A stretch of DNA of 64,000 nucleotides from Solirubrobacter sp963798325 (GTDB taxonomy: Bacteria > Actinomycetota > Thermoleophilia > Solirubrobacterales > Solirubrobacteraceae). The first letter of the stretch is position 1; each line of letters starts with the position of its first letter. The stretch covers positions 1,178,001-1,242,000 of the forward strand of contig CAWCSS010000009.1 of the NCBI GenBank assembly GCA_963798325.1, in the 5' to 3' direction. Shown here one piece after another: positions 22,192-29,944 of the stretch. Made by a program: the position numbers and the translations under genes. Below the pieces are notes generated by a model that had not been told where the DNA came from, did no database searches, and saw nothing but the letters and a program-made list of their open reading frames with translations.

Positions 22192-22201
22192 GGCAACCAC
22201 C

Positions 22202-23338
22202 ATGGCCACCGCCCTCGCCACCGACTACCTCCAGGTCCGCGACCAGTTCACCGACGACGAGTGGGAGCGCTTTATCGCCACCCGCCGCTTCGTCGACGAG
22301 GAGGTCCTCCCGGTCATCAACGACTACTGGGAGGCCGCCGAGCTGCCCTGGCCGCTGATGCGCCGCCTCGCCGAGCTCGGGCTCTTCGAACCGATGAGCC
22401 CGCTCGCCGAGGGCCTCGTGCATATGGAGCTGCACCGCGGCGACGGCAGCCTCGGAACCTTCTACGGCGTCCAGAAGGGGCTGGCGATGATGTCGATCGA
22501 GCTGCTCGGCTCCGAGGAGCAGAAGCAGCGCTGGCTCCCCCGCCTGGCGCGGCTGGACGCGATCGGCGCGTTCGCGCTGACCGAGCCCGAGCACGGCTCG
22601 GACTCGGTGGCGCTGGAGACGACCGCGACGAAAACCGGACGCGGCTGGCTGCTCAACGGCGCCAAGCGCTGGATCGGCAACGGCTCGATCGCCGACGTCA
22701 CCGTCGTCTGGGCGCGCGACACGGCCGACGGGCGCGTCAAGGGCTTTCTGGTCGACACCACCGACCCCGGCTACCAGGCGACGACGATGACCGGCAAGGG
22801 CGCCGCCCGCGCGATCTGGCAGGCCGACATCGTGCTCGACGGCGTGCGCGCCGAGCACCTGCCCAAGAGCGGGTCCTTCAAGGACGCCACCCGCGTGCTC
22901 GTGACCACCCGCAGCACCTGCGCCTGGGCGGCGCTCGGCCACGCCGTCGCCGGCTACGACGCCGCGCTCACCTACACCGGCGGGCGGCACCAGTTCGGCC
23001 GGCCGCTGACCAGCTTCCAGCTCGTCCAGGACCGCCTGGTGAAGATGCTCGCCGACGTGACGGGCATGCAGCTCTACTGCATGCAGCTCGCGCGGCTGGA
23101 GGCCGGCGGCCAGGTCACGGACACGATCGCCGGCCTGGCGAAGCTCAACAACACCCGCACCGCGCGCCGCGTGATCGCCGAGGCGCGCGACCTGCTCGGC
23201 GGCAACGGCGTGCTCCTCGAGCACCACGTGATCCGCCACATGACCGACATCGAGGTCATCCACACCTACGAAGGCACCGAGACCATGCAGGCGCTGATCG
23301 TCGGCCGGGACATCACCGGCATCGGCGCGTTCAAGTAA
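22202..23338 (+). CDS. Acyl-CoA dehydrogenase
   Basis: 378-residue FAD flavoenzyme oxidising acyl-CoA to enoyl-CoA, most like the glutaryl-CoA dehydrogenase branch. Seen: FALTEPEHGSDSVALETTA (FAD/substrate loop), WIGNGSIADVTVVWA, GRHQFGRPLTSFQLVQDRLV, RDLLGGNGVLLEHHVIRHM and the catalytic Glu in HTYEGTETMQALIVGRDITG. The length is normal. It begins 10 nt after phaC and 9 nt before the acyl-CoA ligase, consistent with co-transcription in fatty-acyl supply or recovery for polyester metabolism. The true acyl chain is not readable. Confidence 0.9.
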   Translation: MATALATDYLQVRDQFTDDEWERFIATRRFVDEEVLPVINDYWEAAELPWPLMRRLAELGLFEPMSPLAEGLVHMELHRGDGSLGTFYGVQKGLAMMSIELLGSEEQKQRWLPRLARLDAIGAFALTEPEHGSDSVALETTATKTGRGWLLNGAKRWIGNGSIADVTVVWARDTADGRVKGFLVDTTDPGYQATTMTGKGAARAIWQADIVLDGVRAEHLPKSGSFKDATRVLVTTRSTCAWAALGHAVAGYDAALTYTGGRHQFGRPLTSFQLVQDRLVKMLADVTGMQLYCMQLARLEAGGQVTDTIAGLAKLNNTRTARRVIAEARDLLGGNGVLLEHHVIRHMTDIEVIHTYEGTETMQALIVGRDITGIGAFK

Positions 23339-23347
23339 GGAACCGAA

Positions 23348-24688
23348 ATGAACCTCTCCGAACTGCTCACCCGCTCCGACGCCATCGCGATCCGCCACGA
23401 CGATCGCACGCTCACCTACAACGAGCTCGACGATGCCGCCGCGCGAGCCGCGGCCTACCTGAAGGCGCAAGGCGTCGAGCCCGGCGACCGCGTCGGGCTC
23501 AAGGCGGCCAACGTCCCCGAGTTCGCCGTCGCCTACTACGGCGCGCTGCGCGCCGGCGCCGTCGTCGTGCCGATGAACCCGCTGCTCAAGGACCGCGAGG
23601 TCGAGCACTACGTGACCGACTCCGGCGCGAAGCTCATCCTCACCCCCGAGACCGACTACACCGGCCACGCCCCCGACCACACGATCGCCGACCGCGATCC
23701 GCAGGACACCGCCGTCCTGCTCTACACCAGCGGCACCACCGGCCTGCCCAAGGGCGCCCAGCTCACCCACGCCAACCTGATCCGCAACGTCGCCACGGCG
23801 GTCGAGCTCTTCGACCTGGACGCCGGGACGATCCAGCTCGGCGCCCTGCCGCTGTTCCACGCCTTCGGGCAGACGTGCTCGCTGAACGCCACGATCGCCG
23901 TCGGTGGCACGCTCACGCTCCTGCCGCGCTTCGATCCCGCCCGCGCGCTGGAGATCATCGCCCGCGACCAGGTGACCGTCTTCGCCGGCGTCCCCACAAT
24001 GTACGTGGCCATGCTCGACACGCCCGGGACCGCCCCCTCGCTCGAGGTCTGCGTCTCCGGCGGCGCGGCGATGCCGGTCGAGGTCATGCGCGGCTTCGAG
24101 GCCCGTTACGACTGCGCCGTGCTCGAGGGCTACGGGCTCTCGGAGACCTCCCCGATCGCGAGCTTCAACCGCCGCGACCGGCCGCGCAAGCCCGGCTCGA
24201 TCGGCCTCCCGGTCGACGGCGTGGAGATGAAGCTGACCGACGAGGGCGAGATCGCCATCCGTGGCCACAACGTGATGAAGGGCTACTTCGGGACCGGCGC
24301 CGGCGTCGACCAGGACGGCTGGTTTCACACCGGCGACATCGGCCGCGTCGACGAGGACGGCTACTTCTTCATCGTCGACCGCAAGAAGGACGTGGTCATC
24401 CGCGGCGGCTTCAACGTCTACCCGCGGGAGATCGAGGAGGTCCTCTACGAGCACCCCGCGGTCCGCGAGGCGGCGGTGATCGGGATTCCCGACGACCGCC
24501 TGGGCGAGGAGGTCGGGGCGGCGATCGCGCTGCGAGCCGACGCCACCCCGGAAGCGATCCGGGCCTTTGTCAAGGACCGGGTCGCCGCGTACAAGTACCC
24601 TCGCATCGTGTGGATCGTGGACGAACTTCCCAAGGGCCCGACGGGCAAGGTGCTCAAGCGCGAGATCTCACCACCGGTGATCGTGTGA
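23348..24688 (+). CDS. Acyl-CoA ligase (AMP-forming)
   Basis: Adenylate-forming enzyme activating a carboxylic acid to its CoA thioester with release of AMP and pyrophosphate. A-motifs: LLYTSGTTGLPKGAQLTH (P-loop), EGYGLSETSP, GWFHTGDIGRVDEDGYFFIV, DRKKDVVIRGGFNVYPREIE and the C-terminal Lys in GPTGKVLKREI. At 446 residues it is shorter than most members (about 500-560); the N-terminal domain is trimmed around residue 105-115, where a linker is shortened (TPETDYTGHAPDHTIAD), yet all catalytic motifs remain. GTG of the adenylate kinase gene overlaps its stop. Confidence 0.88.
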   Translation: MNLSELLTRSDAIAIRHDDRTLTYNELDDAAARAAAYLKAQGVEPGDRVGLKAANVPEFAVAYYGALRAGAVVVPMNPLLKDREVEHYVTDSGAKLILTPETDYTGHAPDHTIADRDPQDTAVLLYTSGTTGLPKGAQLTHANLIRNVATAVELFDLDAGTIQLGALPLFHAFGQTCSLNATIAVGGTLTLLPRFDPARALEIIARDQVTVFAGVPTMYVAMLDTPGTAPSLEVCVSGGAAMPVEVMRGFEARYDCAVLEGYGLSETSPIASFNRRDRPRKPGSIGLPVDGVEMKLTDEGEIAIRGHNVMKGYFGTGAGVDQDGWFHTGDIGRVDEDGYFFIVDRKKDVVIRGGFNVYPREIEEVLYEHPAVREAAVIGIPDDRLGEEVGAAIALRADATPEAIRAFVKDRVAAYKYPRIVWIVDELPKGPTGKVLKREISPPVIV

Positions 24689-25203
24689 AGGTGCTGATGC
24701 TCGCTCCGCCAGGCGGCGGCAAGGGCACGCAGGGCATTCGCGTGGCCGAGGAGCTCGGCGTCGAGCACATCTCCTCCGGGGAGCTGCTGCGCGCCGCCGT
24801 GGCGCAGGACACGCCGCTGGGGCGCGAGGTGGCCGAGCACATGGCCGCCGGCCGGCTCGCCCCGGACGCGCTCGTCACCCAGGCGGTCAAGCCGGTGCTC
24901 GACCAGCGCGACGGCTACGTGCTCGACGGTTTCCCCCGCACGCTGGCGCAGACCGAGGGCGTCGACTTCGATCTCGTGATCTACCTCGACGTGCCCGACG
25001 CGGTGATCACGCGGCGCCTGCTCGCCCGCGGCCGCGAGGATGACCGCCAAGAGGTCATCGTCGAGCGCCTACGGCAGTATGAAGAGGACACTGAGCCGCT
25101 CGTCAGCCACTACCGCGATCGCGGCGTGCTCGTGCGCGTGGACGGCGACCGTCCCGCGGACGAGATCACCGACGAGCTCTTTCAGCAGCTCAAGAAGTCC
25201 TGA
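24685..25203 (+). CDS. adk: Adenylate kinase, short form
   Basis: 172-residue adenylate kinase (ATP + AMP to 2 ADP). The P-loop is APPGGGKGTQ, the AMP-binding region HISSGELLRAAVA and LDGFPRTLAQTEG, and the LID is reduced to the short form (LLARGREDDRQEVIVERLRQ), without zinc Cys residues. GTG 24685 overlaps the acyl-CoA ligase stop. Sitting here rather than among ribosomal-protein genes suggests a second adk paralogue (inference) that recycles AMP made by the ligase. The last 22 bp overlap the convergent phaZ gene. Confidence 0.85.
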   Translation: MKVLMLAPPGGGKGTQGIRVAEELGVEHISSGELLRAAVAQDTPLGREVAEHMAAGRLAPDALVTQAVKPVLDQRDGYVLDGFPRTLAQTEGVDFDLVIYLDVPDAVITRRLLARGREDDRQEVIVERLRQYEEDTEPLVSHYRDRGVLVRVDGDRPADEITDELFQQLKKS

Positions 25204-25970
25204 ATCTCAGCGGCGGCCGAGTCCGGCTCGTCGAGCAGGAACAGGTGCCCGCCGCCGCGGACGACGTGCAGGCGCGCGTCGGGGATGCGCCGCGCGAGCA
25301 GTCGCGCGTTGGTGAGCGGGATCACGGGATCGTCGTCGCCGCTGACGACCAGCGTCGGCGTGCGCAGGCGGTGCAGCCACGGAAGGCTGCTCCAGCCCGC
25401 GACCGTGTAGAGCTGCAGCGCGTAGCCGAGCGGGCTGGGCGCGTGGGCGAGCCGCGCACCCGCCTGCTCGCGCAGCGCCGACGGGTCGCGCCGCGTCCGT
25501 CCGCCGGCGATGTGCGGCACCGTCCAGCGCAGCAGGGTCGGGTGGTAGTAGCGGGCGGGGCTCGCGAGCAGCAGCCCCGCGACGGGCTTCGGCGGGACCG
25601 ACCCGAGCCCGGGCGCGGTGGCGCACAGCACCAGCCGGCGGACGCGCTCGGGCGCGCGGTGCGCGAGCTCCTGCACCAGCCCGCCGCCGAACGAGTAGCC
25701 CAGCGCGTCCACGCGGTCGTAGCCGAGCGTGTCCAGCATCCGCGTGACGAGCTTCGCGAGCCCGCGCATCCGCAACGGCGCGCCGCGCGCGGAGCGGCCC
25801 GTCCCGGGCGCGTCGAAGGCGATCACCGGGCGGTCGACGCGCGCCAGGAACGGCTCCCACATGTCGATGTGCGCGCCGATCCCGGTGGCCAGCAACAGCG
25901 GCGTGCCGTCGCCCGGGCGCTCAGCGACGTTCAGCGACACCCCGTCGACGTCGACCAGACGCGCCTTCAT
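25182..25970 (-). CDS. phaZ: Intracellular PHA depolymerase-like alpha/beta hydrolase
   Basis: 262-residue alpha/beta hydrolase strongly resembling the intracellular medium-chain PHA depolymerase PhaZ of pseudomonads. Seen: LLLATGIGAHIDMWEPFL, FDAPGTGRS, the nucleophile elbow GYSFGGGL, VLCATAPGLGSVPPKP, the acid in SGDDDPVIPLTNARLLARRI and the His in RGGGHLFLLDEP. The pattern ARRIPDARLHVV followed by GGHLFLL is shared with that group. ATG 25970 overlaps the PucR-type gene stop (ATGA). It lies opposite phaC, so synthesis and mobilisation of the polymer are encoded together. Confidence 0.8.
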   Translation of the reverse strand: MKARLVDVDGVSLNVAERPGDGTPLLLATGIGAHIDMWEPFLARVDRPVIAFDAPGTGRSARGAPLRMRGLAKLVTRMLDTLGYDRVDALGYSFGGGLVQELAHRAPERVRRLVLCATAPGLGSVPPKPVAGLLLASPARYYHPTLLRWTVPHIAGGRTRRDPSALREQAGARLAHAPSPLGYALQLYTVAGWSSLPWLHRLRTPTLVVSGDDDPVIPLTNARLLARRIPDARLHVVRGGGHLFLLDEPDSAAAEIQDFLSC

Positions 25971-27148
25971 CGCCGCGCCAGGCGGATCGCGATCACCAGG
26001 TCCACGACGTCGGCGAGCCGGCGCATGTCGCGCCCGGTGCGCTCCTCGATCTTCCCCAGCCGGTAGTGCGCGGTGTTGAAGTGCACGAACAGCCGCTCGG
26101 CCGCCTCCTTGGCGTTGAGATCGGCCGCCGCGTAGGCCTCGAGCGTGTCGCACAGCGCGCCGCCCTTGGCGATGTCCTCGGCGACGAAGCGCTCGACCGC
26201 CGGGTCGACCATCCGCCGCGCCGTGTCGTCCTCGCGCAGGGTCATGTACTCGAAGACGCTCATGTCCGGGAGCGAGACGACCCCGCCCGTCGCGGCGACC
26301 CGCCGAAGCGCGAGCGAGGCCTCGTCGTAGGCGCACGGCAGCCCGCTCAATGCGTCCTGCACGGTGCCGACGCCGACCGCGAGCCCGTCGGACACCGGCG
26401 TCAACGCGTCACGTACGGCCACGTGCTCGTCGCGGCCGACGGCGCGCACGATCACGATCTCGCCGCCGCGGACGACCACCAGCGGCGAAAGCGCGGTGCC
26501 CAGCGGCGCGGCCAGGGCACTCGCCCGGGCCCGCAGGGCCAGCTCGTCGTCGACCGGCTCGACCGGCAGCGCGACGACGATCAGGCAGCGCGCCTTCAGG
26601 CCCGCGGCACGTGCCGCCGCGAGCCGCGCCGCGCTGCCCGGCTCGCGCCCGGCCAGCAGGTCGTCGAGCAGGTCGCGGCGCACCCGGTCGCCCTCCGCGA
26701 GCAGGAGCTGCTGGGCCTCGACGTAGGCCTCGCCGGCGGTCGTCGCCGCAAGGTCGATGTAGTCCATCACCGGCCGCGCGGCCTCGAGTGTCGCCCGGCC
26801 GGACAACGCGTGCTCCTCGACGATCTCCATCAGCACCCGCCAGACCACCGCGTGGTAGGTCCGGAAGGCCTGCAGGAACTCGGGCAGCGGGAGCCCGCTG
26901 CGCGCGCGGCGCGCGGCGTGCACGGCGACGAACTCGAGATCGCCCGGCGCGGGCGGGCGCCGCAGCGCGGCCACGATCCCGGCCTGGTGGCGCTCGACGT
27001 GGGCGCGTACGTCGCGCATCCCCGCCTCGTCCATGGCGCCGTAGGCCGCGATCTTCTCGCGGATCGCGGCCACGCCGGCGTCCACGATCTCGGTGCCGCG
27101 GGCGTCCAGCGCCGCGGCGATCTGCTCGAGATCGGTGGCGACGGTCAC
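25967..27148 (-). CDS. PucR/CdaR-family transcriptional regulator
   Basis: 393-residue regulator with an N-terminal sensory half, a GGDEF-like middle and the C-terminal PucR helix-turn-helix: LEAYAAADLNAKEAAERLFV then HFNTAHYRLGKIEERTG. GTG 27148 overlaps the LysR stop (GTGA) and its own stop overlaps the phaZ start, so LysR, PucR-type regulator and depolymerase form one transcript. PucR itself activates purine genes in Bacillus, but here the partner gene points to polyester or fatty-acyl control (inference). Confidence 0.88.
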   Translation of the reverse strand: MTVATDLEQIAAALDARGTEIVDAGVAAIREKIAAYGAMDEAGMRDVRAHVERHQAGIVAALRRPPAPGDLEFVAVHAARRARSGLPLPEFLQAFRTYHAVVWRVLMEIVEEHALSGRATLEAARPVMDYIDLAATTAGEAYVEAQQLLLAEGDRVRRDLLDDLLAGREPGSAARLAAARAAGLKARCLIVVALPVEPVDDELALRARASALAAPLGTALSPLVVVRGGEIVIVRAVGRDEHVAVRDALTPVSDGLAVGVGTVQDALSGLPCAYDEASLALRRVAATGGVVSLPDMSVFEYMTLREDDTARRMVDPAVERFVAEDIAKGGALCDTLEAYAAADLNAKEAAERLFVHFNTAHYRLGKIEERTGRDMRRLADVVDLVIAIRLARR

Positions 27149-28080
27149 GCGACCGCGGCGAGGGCCGGGCGGCGCCCGACGACGCGAGCGGCGCAGCGCA
27201 GCGACTCGACCATGTGGTCGACCAGCGGGTTGTCCTCGCCGACGCGCACGGCGGCGATCACCGTGCGCGCGGGCGCGCGGCCGCGCAGCGGCAGGACGAC
27301 GACGTCGCTGCGGGAGCTGACGAGCGCCATCGTCGGGATCAGCGCCACGCCGATCCCCGAGGCGGCCATGCCCTGCAGCGCCTGGTAGTCGTCGGAGGCG
27401 AAGGCGACCTGCGGGTCATAGCCCGCGTCGCGGAAGGCGTTGAGGACGACGTTGGAGTCCGCGCAGGTGCCCGCGACCTCGGTGATCAGCCACGGCTCGT
27501 CGCGCAGCTCCTCGAGCGTGACCGAGGCCTTGGTGGCCAGCGGGTGGTCGGCGGCGACCGCGACGCGCATCTCGTCGTCGGCGATCGGGATGTACTCGAT
27601 GCCCGGCCGCGGCGTCGAGGGCGACAGCGGCGACTGCACGATCGTCGCCACGTCGATCCTGCCCGCCAGCAGTGCGTCCAGCGCCGGGTCCTCCTCGAGC
27701 ACCTGCAACGCCAGCTCGGCGTCCGGCCGGCGTGCGCGCAGCTCGCGCGTGGCGGCGGGCAGCAGCCCCGCGGCGGCGGACGGGAACGCGCCCACGCGCA
27801 CCTGCGCCCGGCCGACGCCGGCGGCGTCGCGCACGGCCTCCTCGGCGCGCCGCGCGGCGTCCAGCAGCGCGGACGCGTGGCGCACGAGCACCTCGCCCGC
27901 GGGCGTGAGGGCGACGCCGCGCGCGCTGCGCTCGAGCACGCGCACGCCGAGGGCGCTCTCGAGCCGGCTGATGTGCTGCGAGACCGCCGGCTGGGTGAAG
28001 TCGAGGGCGACCGCCGCGTCGCTGAACGAGCCGCGCACCGCGACCTCGCGGAAGGTGGTGAGGAGCTTGAGGTCGAGCAT
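27145..28080 (-). CDS. LysR-family transcriptional regulator
   Basis: LysR regulator of about 311 residues. The N-terminal winged helix is clear: LKLLTTFREVAVRGSFSDAA, ALDFTQPAVSQHISRLESAL, GVRVLERSARGVALTPAGEV. A substrate-binding-protein-like effector domain follows. ATG 28080 is preferred; GTG 28083 directly before it is also possible. It is divergent from a small GNAT-like gene and the gap contains an AT-rich dyad at 28107-28126, where LysR proteins usually bind. Confidence 0.92.
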   Translation of the reverse strand: MLDLKLLTTFREVAVRGSFSDAAVALDFTQPAVSQHISRLESALGVRVLERSARGVALTPAGEVLVRHASALLDAARRAEEAVRDAAGVGRAQVRVGAFPSAAAGLLPAATRELRARRPDAELALQVLEEDPALDALLAGRIDVATIVQSPLSPSTPRPGIEYIPIADDEMRVAVAADHPLATKASVTLEELRDEPWLITEVAGTCADSNVVLNAFRDAGYDPQVAFASDDYQALQGMAASGIGVALIPTMALVSSRSDVVVLPLRGRAPARTVIAAVRVGEDNPLVDHMVESLRCAARVVGRRPALAAVA

Positions 28081-28106
28081 CACGGTCCATTATGCCAGAG
28101 CCGTCA

Positions 28107-28126
28107 AATCATCATTGGACATGATT
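28107..28126. promoter_or_regulatory. Candidate LysR operator
   Basis: AATCAT (28107-28112) and ATGATT (28121-28126) form a dyad around 8 nt in an AT-rich patch between the LysR gene and the divergent small gene. Confidence 0.45.
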
Positions 28127-28151
28127 GATGGGGCTCGGCACCATGCGGTCC

Positions 28152-28418
28152 ATGAACAACCTCACCATCCGCTTCGCCACCGCCGCCGACGATCTCGAGC
28201 GCCTCGCCCAGCTCGATTCGAGCGTCGTGCCCGCCGCCCCGCAGCTCGTTGCTGAGGCCGACGGCCGTGTCATCGCCGCGCTCTCCGCGCACGACGGCAG
28301 CGTGATCGCCGATCCGTTCACCCGCTCCGCCGAGGCGGTCGGCCTGCTGCGCCGCCGGGCGTCGCAGATGCAGGCGAAGCCCCGTCACCGCCGTCCCGTC
28401 CTGCGGCTCGCGCATTGA
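28152..28418 (+). CDS. Small GNAT-like protein (N-terminal part only)
   Basis: 88 residues. NLTIRFATAADDLERLAQLD resembles the first strand and helix of GNAT acetyltransferases, followed by VAEADGRVIAALSAHDGSVI. The acetyl-CoA motif A (R/QxxGxG/A) is absent and the protein ends in a basic tail, so an acetyltransferase activity is unlikely. ATG 28152 is chosen over upstream ATGs at 28125 and 28143, because the conserved-looking part begins there. Divergent from the LysR gene. Confidence 0.5.
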   Translation: MNNLTIRFATAADDLERLAQLDSSVVPAAPQLVAEADGRVIAALSAHDGSVIADPFTRSAEAVGLLRRRASQMQAKPRHRRPVLRLAH

Positions 28419-28476
28419 GCGTGCGCCGGATCCGCCGTCGCGCCTTCCCCCGGTCGGGGCGGCGCGACGACGAACC

Positions 28477-28563
28477 TCACGTGGGCATGGTCAGGATCAG
28501 CGCAAGCAGCGCGGCACCGGCCATCGCGACCGTGTGCTGGAGGTGTCCGAGAGGCGGGAGCAT
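28477..28563 (-). CDS. Possible 28-residue membrane peptide
   Basis: A short open frame reading MLPPLGHLQHTVAMAG followed by an Ala/Leu-rich hydrophobic helix. No good ribosome site is seen; it is listed because it is the only sensible content of the 28419-28696 gap. It could easily be chance. Confidence 0.15.
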   Translation of the reverse strand: MLPPLGHLQHTVAMAGAALLALILTMPT

Positions 28564-28696
28564 GGGTCACATGATCGCGCCGGCCAGGCCGTCTCACCGT
28601 GCGGGGAACAGGCGGATCGCCCGGCGCGAACCCCACGCCGAGCGGTAGGGGAAACCGCCCAAGGTTCCGCCAAGGCGCTCAAGGGATCATGCGCGG

Positions 28697-29944
28697 ATGA
28701 CCGCGATCCTGCCCACGCAACAGCTGCTCGGCTCGGAGGTCGAGGTGGCGTGCGCGGACGGGACCCATCGGCGCTACGTCAACCTCGACTACGCGGCCTC
28801 GACCCCCGTGATGGCCGCCGTCTGGGACGCCGTCGAGGCCTTCGTCCCGTTCTATTCGAGCGTCCACCGCGGCACCGGCGCGAAGTCGCGCATCTCCACC
28901 GAGGCCTACGAGCACGCGCGCGAGGCCGTGTGCCGCTTCGTCGGCGCGCCCGGCGCCACCGCCGTGCTGGTGCGCAACACGACCGAGGCCATCAACGTCC
29001 TCGCCCACTCACTGCCGCCGGGCGCGCGGGTGCTCTCGACGCCGGTCGAGCACCACGCCAACATGCTCCCCTGGCGCGAGCACGACCTGCAGCTCATCCC
29101 CTTCCCGGCCACGCCCGCGCAGCTGCTCGAGGACACCGAGCGCGCGCTCGCCACCGGCCGCTTCGACCTGCTCGCGGTCACCGGCGCCTCCAACGTGACG
29201 GGCGAGGTGTGGCCGCTGTCGGCGCTCGCCGATCTCGCCCACGCCCACGGCGCCCAGCTCTTCGTCGATGCCGCGCAGCTCGCGCCGCACCGCGCGATCG
29301 ACATGGAGCTGATCGGGATCGACCATCTCGCGCTCTCCGGCCACAAGCTCTACGCGCCGTTCGGCACCGGGGCGCTGGTCTCGCGCACCCCGATCGTCGG
29401 CGACCCGCTGATCCGCGGCGGCGGCGCGATCAAGCTCGTCACCGAGGACGACGTGATCTGGGCCGACGCGCCTGAGCGCTACGAGGCGGGCTCACCCAAC
29501 GTGATCGGCGCGGTCGCGCTGGCCGCGGCCTGCGAGGCGCTGGACATGGAGCTCGCGGAGGCCAAGGAGTGGGCGCTGGCCGCCCGCCTGCACGCCGGCC
29601 TGGCGGCGATCGACGGGCTCGAGACGCTCGCGCTGTGGCCCGGCTACCCGGACCGCGTGGGCGTCGCCACCTTCACCCTGAAGGGCTGGCGCGACGCCGA
29701 CCTCGCGCAGACGCTGAGCGACGAGTTCGCGATCGGCGTGCGCCACGGCTGCTTCTGCGCGCACCCCCTGCTCACGCGCCTGCTCGGCGTCTCGGACGCC
29801 GAGGCCAAGCGACTGCACCGCGAGCTGAAGGCCGGCCGCGAGCCCGAGCTGCCCGGAGCGGTCCGGGCGAGCATCGGGCTCGGGACGACGCTTCAGGACG
29901 TGGACGAGCTCGTCGCCGCGCTGAGGGCCTGCCAGACGCGCTGA
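28697..29944 (+). CDS. Class V aminotransferase, cysteine-desulfurase-like
   Basis: 415-residue PLP enzyme of the class V aminotransferase/SufS-NifS group. Seen: NLDYAASTPVMAAVWDAVE, RNTTEAINVLAHS, STPVEHHANMLPWRE, FVDAAQLAPHRAIDM, the PLP Lys in ALSGHKLYAPFGTGAL, and GVRHGCFCAHPLLTRLLG, whose Cys residues sit near the usual desulfurase Cys loop. Whether it is a true cysteine desulfurase or a related lyase is unsure. Its 3' end overlaps a molybdenum hydroxylase gene by 52 bp; such hydroxylases need a sulfurated cofactor, so a functional link is possible but unproven. Confidence 0.82.
   Translation: MTAILPTQQLLGSEVEVACADGTHRRYVNLDYAASTPVMAAVWDAVEAFVPFYSSVHRGTGAKSRISTEAYEHAREAVCRFVGAPGATAVLVRNTTEAINVLAHSLPPGARVLSTPVEHHANMLPWREHDLQLIPFPATPAQLLEDTERALATGRFDLLAVTGASNVTGEVWPLSALADLAHAHGAQLFVDAAQLAPHRAIDMELIGIDHLALSGHKLYAPFGTGALVSRTPIVGDPLIRGGGAIKLVTEDDVIWADAPERYEAGSPNVIGAVALAAACEALDMELAEAKEWALAARLHAGLAAIDGLETLALWPGYPDRVGVATFTLKGWRDADLAQTLSDEFAIGVRHGCFCAHPLLTRLLGVSDAEAKRLHRELKAGREPELPGAVRASIGLGTTLQDVDELVAALRACQTR

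Noticed and set aside
21848..24454. An 868-codon minus-strand frame opposite phaC, acyl-CoA dehydrogenase and acyl-CoA ligase
   Set aside because: Antisense shadow typical of high-GC DNA; low-complexity Val/Asp/Gly/Arg and no domain.
25967..27148. PucR-type regulator as controller of the purine operon
   Set aside because: It is 15 kb away and translationally coupled to a PHA depolymerase gene, so linkage to purine genes rests only on the family name.
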